Shown here: positions 34,467 to 42,479 of the stretch, in pieces
Position numbering within the stretch: the stretch's first letter is position 1
Layout: the number at the start of each line of letters is the position of its first letter
Assembly (NCBI GenBank): GCA_050291365.1
Contig: JBNKJS010000045.1
Coordinates: 1-64,000, forward strand
Source: JAAGZL01 sp050291365
GTDB taxonomy: Bacteria; Pseudomonadota; Gammaproteobacteria; Chromatiales; Chromatiaceae
Length of the DNA: 64,000 bases
Reading direction: 5' to 3'
Made by a program: the position numbers and the translations under genes
The notes under the pieces: model-generated
Databases searched by the model: none
Seen by the model: only the letters and a program-made list of their open reading frames with translations
Told to the model about the DNA's origin: nothing

Positions 34467-34844
34467 ATGAAAAAACGCAACTTATATCTATTCGCATCGA
34501 TTTTTGCAGCAGCAGTTATCTCTGGATGCGGTTCGGAGCAGCAGGTCTCATATAAATCTGACATAAGACCCATTCTGGATAAGCATTGTGCTGAATGTCA
34601 TCTAAAGGGTGGCGTAGGGACCGAGAAAACACTATTTCTCGTAGACTCCTACGACAACCTCATGAAGGGCACGCGATTTGGGCCCGTAATTGTGGCTGGG
34701 GACTCCCTTTCAAGCTCACTGTACAGGCTTGTCTCCGGCAAGGTGGACAAGTCAATCCAGATGCCGCACTCCAAGGGACCCATGACGGCAAGCGAGATCA
34801 CAGCTATTGAAAAATGGATCGATCAAGGCGCTCTAAATAACTGA
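34467..34844 (+). CDS. Lipoprotein cytochrome c (planctomycete-type motif)
   Basis: A 125-residue lipoprotein with signal and lipobox ISGC near residue 20, then a single heme site CAECH (about residue 40) in the context YKSDIRPILDKHCAECHLKGG. This is the pattern of the planctomycete-type cytochrome c domain. MPHSKGPMT may supply the axial Met. It should be held in the membrane facing the periplasm. The start ATG at 34467 has GGAG about 12 bases upstream. The second cytochrome follows 19 bp later. Confidence 0.85.
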   Translation: MKKRNLYLFASIFAAAVISGCGSEQQVSYKSDIRPILDKHCAECHLKGGVGTEKTLFLVDSYDNLMKGTRFGPVIVAGDSLSSSLYRLVSGKVDKSIQMPHSKGPMTASEITAIEKWIDQGALNN

Positions 34845-34863
34845 TAAACAAAGAGATAATGCT

Positions 34864-35172
34864 ATGAAAAAACAGCTGACATCCTGGTTTGCGTTTGCAC
34901 TCCTGATCTCCTTCCAGGTCTCTGCAGACCAGGCTACCGCCATGAAATCTGGCTGCCTGGCATGTCATAAAGCCGATGCAAAGCTCGTTGGCCCTTCGTT
35001 TAAAGACATCGCAGGCAAATATGCGGGACAGGCCGGGATTGTGGATAAACTAGCCGCTACCGTGAAGGCTGGAAGCCCAGGAGGAAATTGGGGCAGTGTC
35101 CCCATGCCAGCAAGCCCCGCGCCAGACGAGGATGTTAAAAAGGTAATCGCCTGGATGTTAACCCACAAATAG
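34864..35172 (+). CDS. Periplasmic cytochrome c551/c552-type protein
   Basis: Small class I cytochrome c of 102 residues. A signal peptide (cleavage near VSA/DQA) is followed by the heme site CLACH (about residues 32-36), LVGPSFKDIAGKY and the axial-Met loop WGSVPMPASPAP, ending in VIAWMLTHK. These match soluble electron carriers of the c551/c552 type that feed terminal oxidases or denitrification enzymes. It forms a pair with the lipoprotein cytochrome and ends at a strong terminator. Confidence 0.92.
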   Translation: MKKQLTSWFAFALLISFQVSADQATAMKSGCLACHKADAKLVGPSFKDIAGKYAGQAGIVDKLAATVKAGSPGGNWGSVPMPASPAPDEDVKKVIAWMLTHK

Positions 35173-35186
35173 GACACTAAGCTAAA

Positions 35187-35220
35187 AAAGCGGGCCGAAG
35201 AGTGCTCTTCGGCCCGCTTT
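35187..35220. terminator. Strong bidirectional terminator between cytochrome c and mdh
   Basis: AAAGCGGGCCGAAGAG (35187-35202) and CTCTTCGGCCCGCTTT (35205-35220) make a perfect 16-bp stem with a two-base loop on paper. A/T-runs flank both sides, so it can end transcription in both directions. Confidence 0.93.
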
Positions 35221-35265
35221 ATTTAGTTAAATGGCAAGTGATTAATCTACCTGCCAACAAGCAGT

Positions 35266-36249
35266 TCAGCCTTTCAGCATATCCTTAACCACATCACGCT
35301 CGCTGCGCAACTCGTTCAGGGCAATCTCAAATTTAGCCTTGGCCCAGTCGGACATAGGCAGCCCCTCCACCACTTTCCAATCGCCGTTGCCGGTAGAGGT
35401 CAAGGGGTAGCCAAACATAAGACCAGGATCAACACCATACTCGCCATTGGAGCAGACACCAGCAGAGTGCCAGTCCCCTTCAGCGGTTGGAGTAATTAGA
35501 GACACTACATGATCCAGGGCAGCGCTGGCAGCCGAGGCGGCACTGGAGGCGCCACGAGCGTTGATTACGGCGGCACCCCGTTCTTGCACTGTTGGTATAA
35601 AGGTGTCCTTCAGCCAGGCCTCATCATTGATCACATCCGCAGCTGGCTTCCCACCGATCCTGGCATTCTCGAAATCAGGATACTGATTATTGGAGTGGTT
35701 GCCCCAGATAACCACGTTGCTGACATCCGCAATCGGCACACCGGCCTTTGCCGCCAACTGGCTCTTGGCCCGGTTCTCGTCCAGACGCATCATAGAGGAG
35801 AAACGATCATTTGGAACATCTGAATTGTTCATGGCTATCAGACAGTTGGTGTTGGCCGGATTACCTACCACCATGCAGCGTACATCATCTGCAGCCCGGT
35901 TCAGGGCCTCGCCCTGACCCACGAAGATAGGGCCGTTCACCTTGATCAGATCGGCGCGCTCCATACCAGGACCACGGGGCCTGGAGCCAACCAGGAAGGC
36001 CTGGTTAATACCGTCGAAGGCCTGATTGGCATCATCAAACATCTTTATCTCAGCCAGGGCCGGGAAGGCGCAATCGATCAACTCCATGGCCACACCCTCC
36101 AACTTATCCATCACCTGAGGGATCTCAAGCAGATGAAGATGCACTGGCCGGTCTGCGCCAAAGATCTCGCCCGAAGCAATACGGAACAACAGGCTATAGG
36201 AAATCTGTCCGGCGGCGCCGGAAACTGCAACTCGAATTGGATCTGCCAT
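35266..36249 (-). CDS. mdh: Malate dehydrogenase (NAD-dependent)
   Basis: TCA-cycle enzyme interconverting malate and oxaloacetate. The 327 residues are of the cytosolic-MDH-like bacterial type: the NAD loop SGAAGQISYSLLFRIASGEIFG, LVGSRPRGPGMERADL, MRLDENRAKSQLA with substrate Arg, and the catalytic His in IWGNHSNNQYPD. GGAGGA precedes ATG by about 9 bases. Stands alone, ending at the shared terminator. Confidence 0.96.
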   Translation of the reverse strand: MADPIRVAVSGAAGQISYSLLFRIASGEIFGADRPVHLHLLEIPQVMDKLEGVAMELIDCAFPALAEIKMFDDANQAFDGINQAFLVGSRPRGPGMERADLIKVNGPIFVGQGEALNRAADDVRCMVVGNPANTNCLIAMNNSDVPNDRFSSMMRLDENRAKSQLAAKAGVPIADVSNVVIWGNHSNNQYPDFENARIGGKPAADVINDEAWLKDTFIPTVQERGAAVINARGASSAASAASAALDHVVSLITPTAEGDWHSAGVCSNGEYGVDPGLMFGYPLTSTGNGDWKVVEGLPMSDWAKAKFEIALNELRSERDVVKDMLKG

Positions 36250-36447
36250 TATTTTGAATCCTCCAGATATTTTTTGTACATAGTATTGGGTTGCATCTTC
36301 TGCCCAACACCACTTCCCTAGTAGAAAGTTGTGATAACAGTGTCTAGCAATTTAAGCACTCACACTTAATGTGGAATTATTAACCAAAGATGCGAACTAA
36401 CAAGCATATCACCAAGAAATTTGCTGATAAACGTATTTTTTCTTCTG

Positions 36448-38865
36448 TTATCTGATACCAATCCGGGAAACGGGTAAACTCAAATACAGTTTCTCTGGCG
36501 GCAAACACACCTTATCGTTACAAGCCTGCAGGCCAAGCTGCAGCGGCAGAATGCGGGCCCTGGCATCAATACGCCTGAAACCGGCCTGGATCTCGACTGC
36601 TCCCTGGTATAGGGAAAGAGGGTCAGACTGAAACCCAAGCCTCTTGGTATCTGCCTTAGGATAGCTAATATCTTTAAGCTCCCACCCTCCACTCTCTTCC
36701 TTGAGGGCCAGTTTTGTGGCAATCAGACCCTCTTGAAGCGGCTGGTCGGAATTTATGTGCCAACCTTCAGGCAGTTCCAACCTTAGGGCCAAGCGCGAAT
36801 CAGTAAGCTGACTCACCTCTATCCTTATGCCACCTTTGGCTGCATAGCCACGAGCAGACAGCTCCCCCTGGGTCAGCTCTTGGGCCGCAGTGAGCATATA
36901 ACTAAAGCCAGAGGGACGGGACACTATCACACCGGAAAACGCGGCCAAGGTTGCCTCCGCCAAATTATGGTACTCAAGATTATCACTGCGCCGGGAGAGC
37001 ATCTGTAACACCTGAAGCGCAACCGAGTTACCGGAGGGGAGAGCGGCGTCCCCACCCGAATCCTTGAAGCGCCCCATGGCGGTAATCTGTGGATCATCCG
37101 GGCCTAGATAAAAGCCACCACCCTCTTCATCCCAAAACTCCTTGAGCATGGCATCCGAGACCTGCTTGGCCCTTTCCAACCACAGCCGCTCGCCCGTTGC
37201 ATCAAACAGATGAATCATGCCCTGCGCAAAATAGGCGTAATCTTCCTGCCGACCCACCACCGATGATCGTCCATCCAGATGGATTCGCCACAACCCCTCC
37301 CCATGACGCCAATTACTCCCCCAGAGCAATTTAGCCGCGCGCTCTGCCCCATCCAGATAAGCGGAGTTTCCCAGCAGATCACCCGCTTGAGCCAGGGCGC
37401 TGATCATCATTCCATTCCAGGCAGTTATGATTTTCTCGTCCCGTAGCGGGTGGGGGCGTTTCTCTCTGGCCAGATAAAGAGCCTCACGTATCCGATCAAG
37501 ACGCAGATAGAGCTTCTCATCTGAAATGCCCGAATTTTTCGCCAATTCGCTTATGGAGATCGGCATATGCAGAATGTTGCTGCCCTCATAGTTTCCCCGG
37601 TCGCCCATGCCAAAAATCTTCATCGCCAGGGTTGCATCTTCCCGCGACAACACCTCTTTGACCTCATCCTTAGTCCAGAGAAAAAACCGACCCTCAGCGC
37701 CTGCGCTATCGGCATCTGTCGCCGAATAGAAGCCGCCTGTGGGCGAGGTCATATCCCTCAGGACATAATCCACTGTCTGCTCGGCGACCCGTTTGAAACG
37801 TAGCTCCCCGGTCAGACGCCATGCCAGGAGATATACCCGGGCAAGATGGGCCTGGTTGTAGAGCATCTTCTCAAAATGTGGAACCAGCCACTCATTGTCG
37901 GTGGAGTAGCGATGAAAACCACCCCCTACCTGATCATGGATGCCACCCTGAGCCATGGCATCCAGGGTGTGAATAACCGCCTGCAAAATCTGTTGGTCAG
38001 AGTTGCGCTCTGCCAGCTGCAACAACAGAAACAGCACCGACTCCTGGGGAAACTTGGGGGCCTGACTGAAACCTCCCTGCAGCTCGTCATAACCGGCCAT
38101 TATCTCCTCTGCCGCCTGTTGTATAACCCTATGATCAATCTTACTGGCCCCCAATCTGCCTCGACCGACACTAGCCACGGCCTGGGCCACGCGATCTGCC
38201 TGTTCCTCCAAATCAGTCTGATCCTGCTCCCACAGCGCGGCTACCTTAGTCAGCATCTGTTTAAAAACATCCGGCTGAAAATAGGTCCCACCATAAAAGG
38301 GCTTGCCCTCAGGGGTGAGGAAACTGGACATGGGCCAGCCACCATGATTAGCGATCAACATTACCGCCAACATATAAGTCTCATCTATGTCCGGGTACTG
38401 CTCACGGTCAACCTTGATGGAGATGAAATGTTTATTCAGGATGCGCGCAATCTCCAGGCTCTCGAAGCTCTCCCGCTCCATCACATGGCACCAGTGACAA
38501 GTGGAATAGCCGATCGAAAGAAATATCGGCTTGTTCTCCTGCTTAGCCTTGGCAAACGCCTCAGCCCCCCAGGCATACCAATCCACCGGGTTGTGGGCAT
38601 GTTGAATAAGATAGGGTGACTCTTCCAGGATCAGACGATTATTGTAAACAGCAGTACCATCTGCATTAAGATGTTCGGTACGCGGGCGGTAATTAGGGCC
38701 TTTTGACTTGAGTGCATCTGTGATCATTTGATTCAGTTCCTTGGTGCGCGCAGTTATAAAATCTTCAGTTGATTCAGTCGTTAAAGCCACTAAATCTGTA
38801 GCCACACCCCCCCAAAGAAGGGCCGTGAAGATAACTGGCAAAAAAGCATTTTGCCCCCTCGTCAT
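36448..38865 (-). CDS. Secreted YyaL/SPATA20-type thioredoxin-fold protein with DsbD-N-like tail
   Basis: An 805-residue protein with an N-terminal signal-like segment (about 8-28), so probably exported. Residues about 75-250 form the DUF255 thioredoxin-like domain (SPYLIQHAHNPVDWY and STCHWCHVME with CxxC at 123-126). Residues about 255-660 are the alpha/alpha toroid region shared with YyaL and SPATA20 (GGFSQAPKFPQE, GGFHRYSTD, HFEKMLYNQA, ITAWNGMMISAL). Residues about 675-805 resemble the N-terminal domain of DsbD, with a Cys pair at about 782 and 787 (CNDKVCLPPE). The activity is unknown; a periplasmic thiol-redox role is inferred. Confidence 0.82.
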   Translation of the reverse strand: MTRGQNAFLPVIFTALLWGGVATDLVALTTESTEDFITARTKELNQMITDALKSKGPNYRPRTEHLNADGTAVYNNRLILEESPYLIQHAHNPVDWYAWGAEAFAKAKQENKPIFLSIGYSTCHWCHVMERESFESLEIARILNKHFISIKVDREQYPDIDETYMLAVMLIANHGGWPMSSFLTPEGKPFYGGTYFQPDVFKQMLTKVAALWEQDQTDLEEQADRVAQAVASVGRGRLGASKIDHRVIQQAAEEIMAGYDELQGGFSQAPKFPQESVLFLLLQLAERNSDQQILQAVIHTLDAMAQGGIHDQVGGGFHRYSTDNEWLVPHFEKMLYNQAHLARVYLLAWRLTGELRFKRVAEQTVDYVLRDMTSPTGGFYSATDADSAGAEGRFFLWTKDEVKEVLSREDATLAMKIFGMGDRGNYEGSNILHMPISISELAKNSGISDEKLYLRLDRIREALYLAREKRPHPLRDEKIITAWNGMMISALAQAGDLLGNSAYLDGAERAAKLLWGSNWRHGEGLWRIHLDGRSSVVGRQEDYAYFAQGMIHLFDATGERLWLERAKQVSDAMLKEFWDEEGGGFYLGPDDPQITAMGRFKDSGGDAALPSGNSVALQVLQMLSRRSDNLEYHNLAEATLAAFSGVIVSRPSGFSYMLTAAQELTQGELSARGYAAKGGIRIEVSQLTDSRLALRLELPEGWHINSDQPLQEGLIATKLALKEESGGWELKDISYPKADTKRLGFQSDPLSLYQGAVEIQAGFRRIDARARILPLQLGLQACNDKVCLPPEKLYLSLPVSRIGIR

Positions 38866-38972
38866 CGCCTATTTTGCCTGCTCAATAAGTTGTTCACCCT
38901 CCAATTATGGACAATATCCAGGAAACCATGTTCATTCCGCACCCCTTAACCTCTCCTTGTAACAGGAAATAA

Positions 38973-39986
38973 ATGCTCTACAGCGCTACAATCCACTGCA
39001 TGAGCACCAGAAATAGCGACTCCGCCCCATCCCGCCTAAACCCCGAGACCCATCAACGGGGCGCGGACAAGGTTGCACGCATACCGATAAAGGTTGAGCC
39101 CACATCCAAGGTAAAACGTAAACCATCCTGGATTCGCGCCACTGCTGCGGGCGGCGAAGCGGTGAGCAAGATCAGGCGTATCCTGCGAGAGCATAGTCTC
39201 AGCTCGGTATGCGAAGAGGCGGCCTGCCCCAACCTGGGGGAGTGCTTCAGTCACGGCACCGCTACCTTCATGATCATGGGTGACATCTGCACCAGACGCT
39301 GCCCCTTTTGTGACGTGGCCCACGGCACACCACAACCATTGGACAAAAATGAACCAGCTCAGCTGGCAGACGCCGTAAAGATCATGCAACTAAAGTATGT
39401 TGTGATCACATCGGTAGACCGGGACGACCTGCGTGACGGCGGCGCCGGACACTATGTTGACTGTATACGAGAGCTACGCATGGCCAATCCTGAGCTGTCG
39501 ATCGAGATACTGGTGCCGGACTTCCGTGGGCGCGAGCAGATCGCATTGGAGAGGTTTAACCAGGTCCAGCCTGATGTGTTTAACCATAACCTGGAGACGG
39601 TACCACGACTATACAAAAAGTGTCGCCCCGGGGCCGATTACACAGGCTCACTACAGCTTCTTAGGGGTTTTGCCGAGCTACACCCCCAACTGCCGACCAA
39701 ATCTGGGCTAATGCTGGGGCTAGGGGAAGAGATGGAAGAGGTGGAGCAGGTTATGCTCGATCTGAGATATCATGGCTGCAACATGCTCACCCTGGGGCAA
39801 TATCTGCAACCTAGCAGGTCACATTTGCCGGTAGAGCGTTTCGTGGAGCCGGAAGAGTTTGATCGACTCAAGCAGATCGGGGAAAATATGGGCTTCTCAA
39901 ACGTAACAAGCGGCCCCCTGGTCCGTTCCTCTTATCATGCTGATATGCAGGCAGGCCAGATTCTAAAACAAAAACAGAACGGTTGA
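38973..39986 (+). CDS. lipA: Lipoyl synthase
   Basis: Radical SAM enzyme that inserts two sulfur atoms into protein-bound octanoate. The 337 residues contain the auxiliary-cluster motif CEEAACPNLGEC, the radical SAM motif CTRRCPFCDV, and TLGQYLQPSRSHLPVERFV. The start at 38973 is supported by AGGA about 7 bases before it; an internal ATG at 39000 has no SD. Separated from its partner lipB by about 6.5 kb. Confidence 0.96.
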   Translation: MLYSATIHCMSTRNSDSAPSRLNPETHQRGADKVARIPIKVEPTSKVKRKPSWIRATAAGGEAVSKIRRILREHSLSSVCEEAACPNLGECFSHGTATFMIMGDICTRRCPFCDVAHGTPQPLDKNEPAQLADAVKIMQLKYVVITSVDRDDLRDGGAGHYVDCIRELRMANPELSIEILVPDFRGREQIALERFNQVQPDVFNHNLETVPRLYKKCRPGADYTGSLQLLRGFAELHPQLPTKSGLMLGLGEEMEEVEQVMLDLRYHGCNMLTLGQYLQPSRSHLPVERFVEPEEFDRLKQIGENMGFSNVTSGPLVRSSYHADMQAGQILKQKQNG

Positions 39987-39999
39987 GGCATAACAAACT

Positions 40000-40776
40000 A
40001 TGGATCAAGAGATTGTAATCATCCTAAAGGCACTATTACTTCCACCCGGCGGACTTATCCTGCTTCTGTTTATTTCGTTGTTATTCATCAGAGGCCTGTT
40101 TGGAAAGCTGCTGCTAACCCTGACACTGGCGATGTTCTATCTGCTCAGCACCCCACTTGTGGCCACAAACCTTATGGCAGGTCTGGAACAGCATATCTTT
40201 GTCACCCCTGAGGAGATCATTGCCAGCGAGGCGGAGGCCATTGTCGTATTGGGCGGAGGCGTCTACAAAGAGGCACCGGAATATGGGGGCGACACCATCA
40301 AGGGACTGCTACTGGAAAGGGTAAGATATGCCGCCTGGCTGCATAAAAGGACCAACCTCCCGATCATCGTATCCGGAGGCAATATAGATCAAAAACTTCC
40401 ACCAGAAGCCAAACTGGCCAGTCTGGTGCTCAAAGAGGAGTTTGGCTGCACTGTCCTGGCCATGGAAGAAAAAAGCAAGAACACCTGGGAAAATGCCCAA
40501 TTTACCAAACAATTATTAAAGACCCATGGGATAAAGAAGGTGGCTCTAGTCACTCATACCTGGCACATGCCACGTGCGGAGAGGGCGTTTAAACAGAACG
40601 GTATCGATCTACTTGCAGCACCAACTATATTCTCGAAGGGGAGACTGGACATTACCAACAGCAAAACCATAGATTGGTTACCCGACGCTAGTGCGCTGAG
40701 AAACAGCTATCTGGCCCTGCATGAATATATTGGCATGTACTGGTACCGGGTGAAGGTTCTAATCGGTATTAATTAA
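40000..40776 (+). CDS. ElyC/YdcF-like DUF218 membrane protein
   Basis: A 258-residue protein with two N-terminal membrane segments (about 5-27 and 34-55) and a DUF218 domain (about 75-230). Motifs include AIVVLGGGVY, PIIVSGGN, EEKSKNTWENAQFTKQLL, and LVTHTWHMPRAERAF. The E. coli relative ElyC affects envelope and peptidoglycan precursor metabolism, especially at low temperature, but its biochemical activity is unknown. Follows lipA by 13 bp and overlaps convergent fxsA by 4 bp. Confidence 0.85.
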   Translation: MDQEIVIILKALLLPPGGLILLLFISLLFIRGLFGKLLLTLTLAMFYLLSTPLVATNLMAGLEQHIFVTPEEIIASEAEAIVVLGGGVYKEAPEYGGDTIKGLLLERVRYAAWLHKRTNLPIIVSGGNIDQKLPPEAKLASLVLKEEFGCTVLAMEEKSKNTWENAQFTKQLLKTHGIKKVALVTHTWHMPRAERAFKQNGIDLLAAPTIFSKGRLDITNSKTIDWLPDASALRNSYLALHEYIGMYWYRVKVLIGIN

Positions 40777-41219
40777 TCGTCATCGCGCCGATACTCACCC
40801 TCAATAATACGGGGCCTATGAACCTCAGCCTCATCGTGTGGTTGTGCTGGAGGCTGGATAATCTGGGCACGCTTTAAAAAGACCACAATCGTCCATCTGC
40901 GAATACTGGGCACCAAGGCCAGAAAACCGAGGATATCGGTAAAAAACCCAGGCAGCAGCAGAAAGAAACCGCAGGCCAGCAACACACCCCCCTCCAGCAT
41001 CTCGATGGCCGGCATCTCGCCCATAGCCATGGATTTCTGCACCTTTATTGCTGTGGCTAGCCCCTGCATGCGGACCAGCAACCCACCAAGTACAGCGGTG
41101 AATACGGTCAAAAAAATGGTGGGTATGGCGCCAAGGTAAGAGCCAACCTCAATCAACCAGTAGAGCTCGAACAGGGGGATACCAACAAACAGGATTAAAA
41201 ACAGTAGCAGTGGATTCAT
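40773..41219 (-). CDS. fxsA: FxsA family cytoplasmic membrane protein
   Basis: A 148-residue membrane protein of the FxsA/YtzA family. In E. coli its overproduction relieves exclusion of phage T7 by the F plasmid. Features are LLFLILFVGIPLFELYWLI at the N-terminus, GALPTIFL-like and LLPGFFTDILGFLALVP segments, and a charged cytosolic tail. The start at MNPLLLFLIL is chosen over upstream in-frame codons because it matches the family N-terminus. Confidence 0.92.
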   Translation of the reverse strand: MNPLLLFLILFVGIPLFELYWLIEVGSYLGAIPTIFLTVFTAVLGGLLVRMQGLATAIKVQKSMAMGEMPAIEMLEGGVLLACGFFLLLPGFFTDILGFLALVPSIRRWTIVVFLKRAQIIQPPAQPHDEAEVHRPRIIEGEYRRDDD

Positions 41220-41282
41220 GTGAGAAAAGCTTACGCCTTCACGGCCGGAGGTACAAGTTTGCCAATGTCGTGACGTCACCTG

Positions 41283-42041
41283 CTACGGACTGGTGACAGC
41301 CCGATACCAGACATCGGCAATAGTGTCATAGCCCTTGCCGTTGGGATGATTACCGTCGCTGTCGAGGGTTGCGGGTTCCGTAAACAGCTTGGCGTCAGAA
41401 AAATCTACCGTGGCAGCTTCGAAGCGCTCTGCCATCTCCCGTATAACCTCGTTGTATTTTCCGGTCTGGGCCGACATCCTGGCCACATCTTCTTTGGTTA
41501 TCTTATCGAAGCTGCTGCTACGTTTTTCAGCATCGGTCATCACCGGCCGTTTCGACTGGTCGTCCAGCAGCGCAATGTATAGCCTCGCTCCGGTATCCTT
41601 CAGGGCGGACAGAATCCGCTGGATATTTTCGGAAAATATGCGCACTCCATCCCGCTCACAAGCAGAGAAGTCATTGCGATACTCCTCGTCGCACACATAG
41701 TTGTAAAGCCCAAACAGATCGTTGCTTCCGATCCAGACGGTGGCGACCTTAACCTGTTCCGCAGGGACGGAACGCAACAGGTTAATAGCCGGTTCCAACT
41801 GGGTATTGATCAGATCGTCCGAGGTCCAGCCCGACTGCCCGAGATTCTTCACCATCGATCCGGGGCGCTCAGCCTTGAGCCGGGTTGCCAACCTGGCCGG
41901 ATACCCACCTCCATTCTCCAGATCACCGTCACCCTGGGTAAGGCTGTCACCCAGAGCCACCAGGGTGATAGGACCTGCATTGGCCCCGGCCAGCGTACAT
42001 ACCAGCAGCAGGAAAAACAGGGGTAGATTCGCTCTCTTCAT
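41283..42041 (-). CDS. Secreted SGNH/GDSL-type hydrolase
   Basis: A 252-residue periplasmic esterase or lipase-like enzyme. A signal peptide (cleavage near NAG/PITL) is followed by the block I motif GDSLTQGDG with the catalytic Ser, block III GSND, and block V DGNHPN with the catalytic Asp and His. Its substrate is unknown; relatives cleave lysophospholipids, acetyl groups on glycans, or thioesters. Strong SD (GGAGGAAAG). Upstream of fxsA on the same strand, possibly co-transcribed. Confidence 0.88.
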   Translation of the reverse strand: MKRANLPLFFLLLVCTLAGANAGPITLVALGDSLTQGDGDLENGGGYPARLATRLKAERPGSMVKNLGQSGWTSDDLINTQLEPAINLLRSVPAEQVKVATVWIGSNDLFGLYNYVCDEEYRNDFSACERDGVRIFSENIQRILSALKDTGARLYIALLDDQSKRPVMTDAEKRSSSFDKITKEDVARMSAQTGKYNEVIREMAERFEAATVDFSDAKLFTEPATLDSDGNHPNGKGYDTIADVWYRAVTSP

Positions 42042-42155
42042 CTTCTTTCCTCCCTATGCCCTAATCCAATATATAGCTGAGATTACGCCTTCGCAGCCAA
42101 AGGCTCAAGATCAGCATATTTTGCGGCCTGCGAACCAATCCTGTATCTTTCACCC

Positions 42156-42479
42156 ATGGATTCCAACACCTTAATAGTACTCTGCGCCTGCCCTGACCAA
42201 GAGAGCGCTGTTCTAATAGCAAATCACCTGGTGGAAAACAGGATGGCTGCATGTGTAAACATATCTTCACCCATCAAATCTGTTTACAGATGGCAGGGCG
42301 AGATAGAGAGTGCTGATGAGTACATGCTGTTCATTAAAACCACCTCCGCACGTTATGATGAGTTGGAACATACCATTCTGTCACTGCACCCCTATGAACT
42401 TCCTGAGGTAGTAGCGGTCCCTGTTGAGAGAGGGCAACAGAATTACCTCGGTTGGATAAGCCAATGCACCAGCAACTGA
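42156..42479 (+). CDS. cutA: Divalent-cation tolerance protein CutA
   Basis: A 107-residue trimeric protein with a ferredoxin-like fold linked to copper tolerance in E. coli; the physiological role is debated. Characteristic parts are VLCACPDQESAVLIANHLVENRMAACVN, YRWQGEIESADEYMLFIKT, and LHPYELPEVVAVPVERG near the end. It overlaps dsbD by 16 bases. In many gammaproteobacteria cutA precedes dsbD as it does here. Confidence 0.95.
   Translation: MDSNTLIVLCACPDQESAVLIANHLVENRMAACVNISSPIKSVYRWQGEIESADEYMLFIKTTSARYDELEHTILSLHPYELPEVVAVPVERGQQNYLGWISQCTSN

Noticed and set aside
34229..34555. A 108-codon plus-strand frame before and into the lipoprotein cytochrome gene
   Set aside because: No SD, overlaps the cytochrome start in another frame and has random-looking composition.
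37846..38619. A 257-codon plus-strand reading frame opposite the YyaL-like gene
   Set aside because: Antisense shadow of a real coding sequence.
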